Positions 58,401 through 64,000 of a stretch of 64,000 nucleotides of DNA are shown here, piece after piece. The stretch's first letter is position 1; each line of letters opens with the position of its first letter. A program made the position numbers and the translations under genes. This DNA comes from Atrina japonica (taxonomy: Eukaryota; Mollusca; Bivalvia; Pterioida; Pinnidae), in NCBI GenBank assembly GCA_030159075.1, contig BROG01000651.1, forward strand, positions 352,970 to 416,969, given 5' to 3'. Below the pieces are notes generated by a model. It was not told the DNA's origin, did not search any database, and worked only from the letters and a program-made list of their open reading frames with translations.

Positions 58401-60180
58401 TTGGTAGAACATTTGCTGGATCCTGCTATGTATCTTTGCTTATATGGGTTTTTATGAAGTTTAGGTATCCAGTATAAATGTGGTAGCTCGAAATCGGTCT
58501 CCGTTGTAGGTATATCAAATGAGTGTAATACGGACACGTGATTTTGAAGGATCTCGTCCTTTGAAAGTGAGCTACGTGTGTATGTAGGATTTCCAGAATT
58601 CGTATTAAACCCAAGTTCTTCTAATAAAACAATTATAGTAATGTGCCTTACAAATAAAAACTATATTATTTGAGGCTTTGTCTGCTGGTACCAGTACATA
58701 TTGGTCATGTAACCTATCCAGTTCAGTTACTACTTCTGGATCATTAAATACAGAGGGATAACGTGTTTTCATAGTCCCTTTAAGTTTTCGAATACGAGAT
58801 TTTATCAACCATCGTATGGCTTTCAGCCATTCAGACAAAGTGTCTGGTTCTACGTCTTCATGTTTGGCCCATCGTGTGGCATAATCTTCGACAGAATCCA
58901 AAACTAAACTGAAATTCTGACGCCAATTAAAGGAACGGGCTTCCCGGTATTTAGGGCCCCTTAAAATAAGATTTTTGAGGCAAAACAGTTATTAGACCAA
59001 TAGACTCATAGACCATAAGGGTCAAAATATAAGTGATCAAAAAGAAATTTTCTCCGAGTTCGAAAATTTTTATCATTCCTTGTACTTTAATAAAAATTCG
59101 GATTTAGAAGACGTTGATTTAGATACAATGATAGATAAGACGGGTATAAATATCCTTAATGACGAATTGTCTACATCTTTAGAGGGGCACATAACTGGTA
59201 AAGAGGCCATACTTGCTCTTAAAAAAAGAAAAATGGGAAATCTCCTGGACCTGATGGATTTACAATCCGTAAATACTAGTTTTGATATGGGAGAGTTGAC
59301 TACAACCCCCAAAACAAGGCATAATTTCAATACTTCAAAAGGGAGACAAAAAAGAGAACTTCTTGAAAACTGGAGACCCATTTCACTATTAAATATATCT
59401 TATAAAATATGATCAACTTGTATTGCAAATTGAATAAAATAATGTATATCTGCTGTCATACATGAAAACCTACGGGGTTTCATGAAATAAAGATACAGTG
59501 GTGAAAATACCCGCCTTAGCTATGATGTATTGCATTATACTAAAGTAACAAATAAACCTGGAATTTTTATTTTTCTTATCGATTTTGAAAAAAAAACCCA
59601 TTCGACTCTGTGTCATGGTTTTTTATGTATAAGTCGCTTCATTTTTTAAAATTATTGGTCCATATATCATAAGATGAATCAAGACTATGATGATATATAC
59701 ATATTTGTACATGTATACGTGCATGTGTAGTAGTATATATTGGTATATTTATGTGCGTAAGTACATGTGTGTGTATGTGAATGTGTACATGTATGTGTGT
59801 GTACGTATGTATATGTATTTGTGAAATGTTACACACATATACTTAGTATGTAGTCATAATATTGTGTATACATGATCATTACGATAGATCAGAATATGTA
59901 ATTAATGTAATATGATGATTTCCAGAGTTCTTCAACTCAATGAATCCTTATTGTATTGAGGATAATAAAATCTTTAAATATATATACAAAGCACTAAAAC
60001 CAACAACACTATATACCCTAGGGTGTCGGATCTAACCAATAGATACAAGACAGGAAAATATATATATAAGTCAGGAAAAGTGCGTGTGTCATTGTAATTT
60101 AAATCAAGAGATATGTCGTTCGGACAATTTGATAATATACTTGACCATGAAATTAATATTTAATTTAACTTATAATTTAA

Positions 60181-60255
<75 letters not shown>

Positions 60256-60346
60256 AAAATTAAAAAATAAAACGTTCAAGAAAGAATTTTTCTTGACCGT
60301 TTTTTTACTACAATGGGCTTTCATACGGAACTCTAACAATATATAT

Positions 60347-60415
<69 letters not shown>

Positions 60416-60505
60416 TTAAATCATAAGTTAAATTAAATATTAATTTCATGGTCAAGTATATTATCAAATTGTCGGAACGACCTATCTCTTGATTTAAATT
60501 ACAAT

Positions 60506-60560
<55 letters not shown>

Positions 60561-63500
60561 TGTTTTATATGATTTACTTCTCAGTGATATCTGTTGACTA
60601 TATTTGGAAATGTATTAACATTTTACAGATCGACCACTGGGCACATGGTGTGACATTTGTTCCCTAAAGAGGCCCTATAGATCCGGGCACTGTAATGTGT
60701 GTAATGTCTGCATATCAGTCAGAGATCACCATTGTGTATGGTAAGTTTAATTACATAACATTATTTGTGCATATACTTAAATGGTCATACTTGGCGTAAG
60801 TTGTTGAACATTACTGGTGTATCTACCTAAATGGTCATAGGTAGCGTAAGCTGTCGAACATTATTTGTGTATATACCTTAATGGTCATAGGTAGCGTGAG
60901 TTGTCGAACATTATTTGTGTATATACCTGAATGGTCATAGGTAGCGTGAGTTGTCGAACATTACTTGTGTATATACCTAAATGGTCATAGGTGGCGTAAG
61001 CTTTGAACATTATTTGTGTATATACCTAAATGGTCATAGGTAGCGTAAGTTGTCGAACATTATTTGTGTATATACCTAAATGGTCATAGGTAGCGTAAGT
61101 TGTTGAATATTGTATTGTTAAACGATTGATATTCTGTAGAATTAGGAAATTATGAAATTTCGATTATTTCATTCTTTTATTTATCAACGAAATTTAAACC
61201 ACGACAAAATATTTAGGAATATATGTTATTATAGGAATTTAAGAATGTGTATGCCTGTGCCAATCTAGTTTTTTTTTCTTTTTTATATCAATCTAAGTAG
61301 TAATGCCCTTTGATAAATTGAAATTACACATATTTAATAAAATGAAAATACAGAAATAAATGTTTTTTATTAGATAATTCCCTAATTTTCTCGATATCAA
61401 AAATTCAGATACCAAATTATGCTGAAGGAAAGATATAATACTTCTTAAATATGGAGATTTTACTATAGGAAAGTGGGAATAATAAAAAAGTAAATATGCA
61501 ATCTACATATTCGAATATGGTTCAATACAAACCAAATGGTAGAATTTGACTGATGTACAGTTTAGTTATATATATGTGTTTTCCTATAAAAATGAATAAC
61601 TTTATACTCGTGTATATGCTGTAATTGATGAAATATACATAAAATATGATATATAATCTGTCAAATTAACATCACAATATTTTACAAGATAATTTGATTG
61701 AAACAATTTATTTAACATATAAAAAATCTCAGATACCAAAATATAAATCAATAGAATGTCCAGGACATAGATACAAATCCGGTAAAAATGGACAAACACT
61801 GACCTCTGGAAACAAAGAGATGGGATCAGGTGCCATGGAGGAGTAAGCATCCCCTGTCGACCGGTCACACCCGCCGTGAGTCCACAGTCAAGTCCAATGA
61901 AATACGTGAGGAGTGAATCCTCGTCACAACTGGAACAGGCGTCTCAACAACCGCCAACGAAAAGGCAACTCAACATTTCACTTAGTGAAACAGAGTAATC
62001 GCAAACAAGACTATTCTACCGACCGTAAATTTTGCGGAACGTTGATATTAAACGCGGTTTTCGATATATCTGTGTCAATAATTTGTCAGTGTGTAGTTTA
62101 CCTCTGTATATGACATCTTCATATGTTGTACACGCCCTGGCATATTTATTATTTGTGAAATATAAACTCCATATGCCGGTGACTGAGTGATATTACTACT
62201 TAAATGTGGAAAATTTACGATGGGAAAGCCGAAATCGTCGCGATTGTCGTATAGCTTAGTTGCCAATTTCCCGTCTGTGTCTATATTAAGTAAAATGTCT
62301 AAGTATGAAGCGTGTGTGCTTGATTTTGTTGTATCTCTAATTTCTAGTTCGCTGGGATACATCGCATTGACATATGTATGAAAATTGTCATTATTAATTA
62401 ACATAACGTCGTCGATATATCTAAATGTCAAATTAAAGGACACCGCTAACTTTTTCTTCTTTTGATTCAGCAGTTTCTGAATGAAGTCTGCTTTCTATGA
62501 ATAAAGGAACAGGTCGGCCAATAAAGGGGCACAATTGGTTCCCATATTAAATAAACAAAACTATGAGAATGTGAAAGTTAATCGTGGTTTAATTTGAGGT
62601 AGTGATTCAATTAAAATTAGATATCCATTGGATAAAAGGTTAAAATAATATGCCTGGTAAGGTAGTATAATATTATTGTTTTGTATGATAGATAGGTACG
62701 TCCCATGGACAGAATTAAGGTTTTCAGGGACCAGATATCAAAGGGAAAAATTAATCTTGCACATAAAAGTTGTCAATTACTTGTTAAAACACTCATCTCT
62801 GAGTTAATTCCAAGGACATATATAGACAAAAGACATATCTATTGTAAATGTTTGATGATTCCAATATAATTATCAATCACAATTATTTTATTAATATCAA
62901 ATACGAGTCTTTCATCTAAAGAAAACTAATTTTTAAGATATTGGAAATTTCAATGAAATTGACTTTTTTCTGGAATTAATCAAGATTATGACGGAAACAA
63001 ATGTTAATACATGTATACTCATTTACACAATGAATACATTAAATAATCTTAGTCTTAACACAAAAACATATAACTGTCAGTTCCAAAGGAATGAGTTTAA
63101 AACAAAATCATGCAATAATACTCATTTAACAGTTCTTACAAATGCACGTTGGCTGACCCAGAGTACAACTAAATTTCAAATGTAAATACAAAAGAAAGAG
63201 AGCCGGCCTGGATCAGTCGGTAGCGCGCTCGACTCTTGGTCGCGAGTTCGAGTCCAACCGGAGGCAGGTCGGTTTCTTGTCCTTCGGATGAGACAGTAAA
63301 AGCCGAGGTCCCGTGTCACAGTAGGTGTTGGCACGTTAAAGAACCCTCACTGCTCAATGACCGTAAGTGCCAAGCATAGGCCAACATTTGAAGCCCTTCA
63401 CCGGCATTTGGTGGCGACTTCATATGAGTGAAAGATTCTTGAGTGGGACGTTAAACAACAATAAACAAACAAACAAATTAAAGATTACGACCGGTAGAAC

Positions 63501-63993
63501 AGAAAGATAGTTAAAGCAAAAAATAAAAATAAATAACCAATAGAATTAGCGCTATTAAAAATACAGAAATTGAAAGGTAAGAACTGGTCAGTGGTTAAAT
63601 GACGAAGAGAGGTAACTCTTTTAAACATATGTGATTACTGGAGTTATTTCTCTTACATTGCAAATATTTCATTTTCAAGTAATATCTAATAATAATTAAA
63701 ACAAATATATAAAATAATATACATGTACATGAGAAAACTAAAACTAGAAATTTTACAAAACGTATGTGTTTCTGTGCTATGATTTATCCTATGTTTATAT
63801 AATTTTATTTTTTCAGGATTGATGAATGTATTGGATCAGAAAACCACCATTCATTCCTTTTATCTATGATATTTTTCGTATTTTCGGGATTTTATGGTTT
63901 TCAAATGACATTGACTTCCATCTGTACACCTGAAATGTATTTTGATTGGTTCCTAGTCCCAACTGACTGCAGATTTTTATATTTCAATTTCTG
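44495..63993 (+). CDS. ZDHHC23: DHHC palmitoyltransferase, ZDHHC23-like, three internal exons (partial gene)
   Basis: DHHC enzymes transfer palmitate to cysteines of membrane proteins through an auto-acylated Cys. Three plus-strand exons join in phase: 44495-45067, 60629-60740 and 63817-63993. Exon A reads [15 protein letters not shown] and then several hydrophobic segments; exon B holds [20 protein letters not shown] and the DHHC box; exon C continues [13 protein letters not shown] and a further membrane segment. The zinc-binding Cys/His residues and the catalytic Cys of DHHC are intact. The IPRL start, the membrane layout before the Cys-rich domain and the NHHSFLL block fit ZDHHC23 better than other DHHC families. 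The first intron is 15.6 kb and full of transposons. The N-terminal and C-terminal exons are not in view, so the enzyme cannot be judged complete. Confidence 0.85.
45068..46320. other. DHHC intron, left part
   Basis: AT-rich intronic DNA. 46097-46130 (GTGTTAAACTAGGTTCC, CTTGGAGCC) resembles 53025-53055 in direct orientation, a dispersed repeat. No exon was found. Confidence 0.4.
46325..46395 (+). pseudogene. Fragment of a second ISL2EU SWIM zinc finger
   Basis: Reads [20 protein letters not shown], the CxC..CxH half of a SWIM zinc finger. It is homologous to 47788-47855 but with intact Cys and His residues. It shows that a second related copy was present 1.4 kb upstream of the main one. Confidence 0.65.
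47227..48734 (+). pseudogene. SWIM zinc finger / YqaJ-like nuclease of the ISL2EU element, broken
   Basis: 47227-47632 reads a charged N-terminal part ([15 protein letters not shown]...). After a frame change, [28 protein letters not shown] is a SWIM zinc finger with a TGA in place of one codon. A further frame (47884-48471) reads [18 protein letters not shown] and [18 protein letters not shown], the start of a YqaJ-like recombinase/exonuclease. It continues at 48477 with [24 protein letters not shown] and YFDQIMGQM, which contain the D, ExK and Q positions of that fold. At least three frame breaks make it inactive. Confidence 0.75.
49455..49780 (+). mobile_element. Penelope-like element 3' fragment inside the ISL2EU element
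   Basis: Starts at ACTGATGTCAACGTTCTGCA, keeps the final RT codons ([18 protein letters not shown]) and the 3' tail, and ends near ATACTTTGGTATCTGAGATT. A deletion removes part of the tail relative to the other copies. Confidence 0.8.
49785..50445. other. Non-coding interval within the ISL2EU element
   Basis: AT-rich with a (TA)n tract near 50179-50196. No gene seen. Confidence 0.4.
50448..51917 (-). pseudogene. THAP-DDE transposase of the ISL2EU element, broken
   Basis: On the minus strand the ATG at 51917 opens [20 protein letters not shown], the first Cys pair of a THAP zinc finger. After a stop and a frame change come [14 protein letters not shown] and ITRVCNLHF, its second half. Further on [29 protein letters not shown] (first acidic residue), [10 protein letters not shown] (where an Asp is usual in place of Asn) and [17 protein letters not shown] (final Glu) outline a DDE_Tnp_4-type catalytic core split over frames. 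Inactive. Confidence 0.75.
52218..52286 (+). repeat. (CT)n microsatellite
   Basis: A pure CT run of about 67 bases; a separate (TG)n tract follows at 52374-52418. Confidence 0.95.
52290..53200. other. DHHC intron, non-coding
   Basis: Contains the (TG)n tract and two loosely similar stretches (52125-52210 and 52860-52975) sharing ATTTATG.CATGTTTG.TTTCAATT. No exon. Confidence 0.4.
53205..54240 (+). repeat. 103-bp satellite array, ten copies with inverted end
   Basis: Units spaced 103 bp (89 bp for the first) carry GAGTGCTAGTTGATTATAAT, the palindrome TAACTCGAGTTA and AATTTTCAAAATTTGAAAAG. Two unit types (CCAGAAAGAG and CCACAACGAG) alternate in the middle, a simple higher-order pattern. At about 54212 the array ends in a reversed copy: AGTGTCTTTTCAAATTTTGA. 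Confidence 0.95.
54290..55080. other. DHHC intron, non-coding
   Basis: No gene or clear repeat recognised. Slightly higher GC near 54350-54500. Confidence 0.4.
55080..56210 (+). repeat. Old tandem repeat, units of about 300-340 bp
   Basis: The motif GATTTTCGATTTTCTATGAT / GATTTTCCAATTTTTCAGCG / TTCCAATTTTCATCGATTTT / GATTTTCGATTCTCAGCAAT returns at about 55207, 55509, 55851 and 56157. Between these, CGATAAACTTTCAAAAAATA-type and CATTT..TTTAAGTAT words return in the same order. The units are strongly diverged, so the duplication is old. Confidence 0.65.
56446..56960 (+). pseudogene. L1-like LINE ORF2 fragment, left part
   Basis: Reads [35 protein letters not shown] and, after a frame change, [17 protein letters not shown], the linker between endonuclease and RT in L1/Tx1-type LINEs. 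It ends where the minus-strand Penelope element intervenes. The right part resumes at 58995. Confidence 0.75.
57112..58994 (-). mobile_element. Penelope-like element, best-preserved copy
   Basis: Minus strand. The long frame 58595-57449 reads [76 protein letters not shown] and [15 protein letters not shown]: the RT motifs of Penelope-like elements, including the catalytic YIDD. Upstream, 58994-58615 gives the N-terminal part ([25 protein letters not shown]) in another frame, so one indel near 58620 separates them. A second indel in an A-run near 57455 shifts the last 35 codons ([18 protein letters not shown]), which end at TGA 57347-57345. The 3' tail follows to about 57112. No GIY-YIG endonuclease is found. 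It sits inside an L1-like element. Confidence 0.88.
57449..58595 (-). pseudogene. Penelope-like reverse transcriptase, main open frame
   Basis: About 380 codons without a stop, covering RT motifs from [12 protein letters not shown] to the thumb ([20 protein letters not shown]). A GTG at 58537 can be mistaken for a start; the frame is open well upstream of it and continues to the indel near 58620. The catalytic residues are intact, so this copy is young relative to its siblings. Confidence 0.88.
58995..59640 (+). pseudogene. L1-like LINE ORF2 fragment, right part
   Basis: Reads [40 protein letters not shown], then [17 protein letters not shown], the start of an L1-type RT domain. Frame changes occur around the expected SPGPDG motif. 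It resumes the element broken at 56960. The catalytic RT core further right is absent. Confidence 0.75.
59650..60080. other. DHHC intron, non-coding
   Basis: Irregular GTGTATGT/ACATGTATGTG-rich stretch at 59700-59825, then AT-rich DNA. No exon. Confidence 0.4.
60086..60511. repeat. Long inverted repeat with (TA)n core
   Basis: Arms 60086-60185 and 60410-60511 are reverse complements with about four mismatches (AATTTAAATCAAGAGATA, ATATACTTGACCATGAAATT). Inward of both lie (TA)n tracts, and the centre (60254-60345) holds a smaller hairpin, CGTTCAAGAAAGAATTTTTC pairing with itself. The right arm runs into a (CA)n tract at 60508-60557. Confidence 0.9.
60629..60740 (+). CDS. ZDHHC23: ZDHHC23-like exon B (Cys-rich DHHC domain)
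   Basis: Short exon between the acceptor CATTTTACAG and the donor GTAAGT. It encodes [37 protein letters not shown]: paired CxxC, HCxxC and the catalytic DHHC. The residue before DHHC is Arg where many family members have Met. Phase 1 in, phase 2 out, matching both neighbours. Confidence 0.95.
60750..61110 (+). repeat. 50-bp minisatellite, about seven copies
   Basis: The unit CATTATTTGTGTATATACCT plus AAATGGTCATAGGTAGCGTA repeats every 50 bp directly after the DHHC exon's donor site. Confidence 0.95.
61111..61700. other. DHHC intron, non-coding
   Basis: AT-rich. No gene or repeat recognised. Confidence 0.4.
61712..62546 (-). pseudogene. Penelope-like element, 5'-truncated copy
   Basis: Minus strand. 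It begins inside the RT at [14 protein letters not shown] and reads [33 protein letters not shown] and [19 protein letters not shown] small deletion follows YISQI. The family 3' tail extends to about 61712. Closely similar to the copy at 57112-58994. Confidence 0.85.
62547..63202. other. DHHC intron, non-coding
   Basis: AT-rich. A 65-codon open frame at 62988 is not recognised and is probably chance. Confidence 0.35.
63203..63478 (+). mobile_element. SINE family 1, full-length copy
   Basis: Has the tRNA-like head with A box (TGGATCAGTCGGTAGCG) and B box (GAGTTCGAGTCC), the complete body and the tail GTTAAACAACAATAAACAAA. The best copy for defining the family. Confidence 0.9.
63817..63993 (+). 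CDS. ZDHHC23: ZDHHC23-like exon C
   Basis: Acceptor TTTTTTCAG and donor GTAAGTA bound 177 bases encoding [19 protein letters not shown], a membrane segment [13 protein letters not shown] and a lumenal-type loop [17 protein letters not shown]. The last exon visible before the window ends. Confidence 0.9.
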
Positions 63994-64000
63994 GTAAGTA

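Overview
This is eukaryotic DNA, most probably from a bivalve mollusc. The evidence is low-GC sequence with canonical GT-AG introns, vertebrate-like orthologues split over small exons, and tRNA-derived SINEs ending in a GTTAAACAACAATAAACAAAC-type tail. It also carries Penelope-like, CR1/L1-like and ISL2EU elements, many microsatellites and minisatellites, and a HEPN-STAND receptor-like gene of a kind that is expanded in molluscs. The phylum assignment is inference. Most open frames in the window are fragments of repeats or chance frames.

Three host genes can be built with splice phases that agree. (1) 933-4667, minus: the first three coding exons of cystathionine beta-synthase (CBS), with the heme-ligand Cys/His, the PLP lysine and the SGNTG loop; a possible 5'UTR exon lies near 6045-6110 and the remaining exons are beyond the left edge. 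(2) 20801-29363, minus: a complete four-exon gene of 862 codons encoding a DZIP3-type HEPN domain with an intact R-x4-H ribonuclease motif, a helical linker, an nSTAND3-type NTPase with Walker A and B, and about five ankyrin-like repeats. This is the most interesting gene here, an NLR-like candidate immune sensor with an RNase effector. (3) 44495-63993, plus: three internal exons of a DHHC palmitoyltransferase best matching ZDHHC23, split by a 15.6-kb intron; both ends of the gene are missing or unidentified.

Between and inside these genes lies dense repeat DNA. 0-6 kb: CBS introns with two MITEs, one of them a hAT-type with a perfect 8-bp target duplication, and a possible solo LTR. 6.5-13 kb: duplicated and inverted units of about 480 bp around a 1.2-kb field of TCTCGTAATTACGAGA palindromes. 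13.5-14.9 kb: an unexplained purine-rich, higher-GC block. 15-30 kb: a Penelope fragment, SINEs and three hammerhead-ribozyme-like motifs, two of them in introns of the HEPN-STAND gene. 31.4-36 kb: minisatellites and a broken L1-type ORF1. 36.3-38.2 kb: a CR1-like LINE carrying a 2A-like DIEMNPGP motif. 39-43 kb: a MITE and a second Penelope copy. 46.3-52 kb: a decayed ISL2EU-type DNA transposon (SWIM/YqaJ nuclease plus THAP-DDE transposase) inside the ZDHHC23 intron. 53-54.3 kb: a 103-bp satellite. 56.4-59.6 kb: an L1-like LINE interrupted by the best-preserved Penelope-like element. 60-64 kb: a foldback structure, a DHHC exon, a 50-bp minisatellite, another Penelope fragment, a full-length SINE and the last visible DHHC exon.
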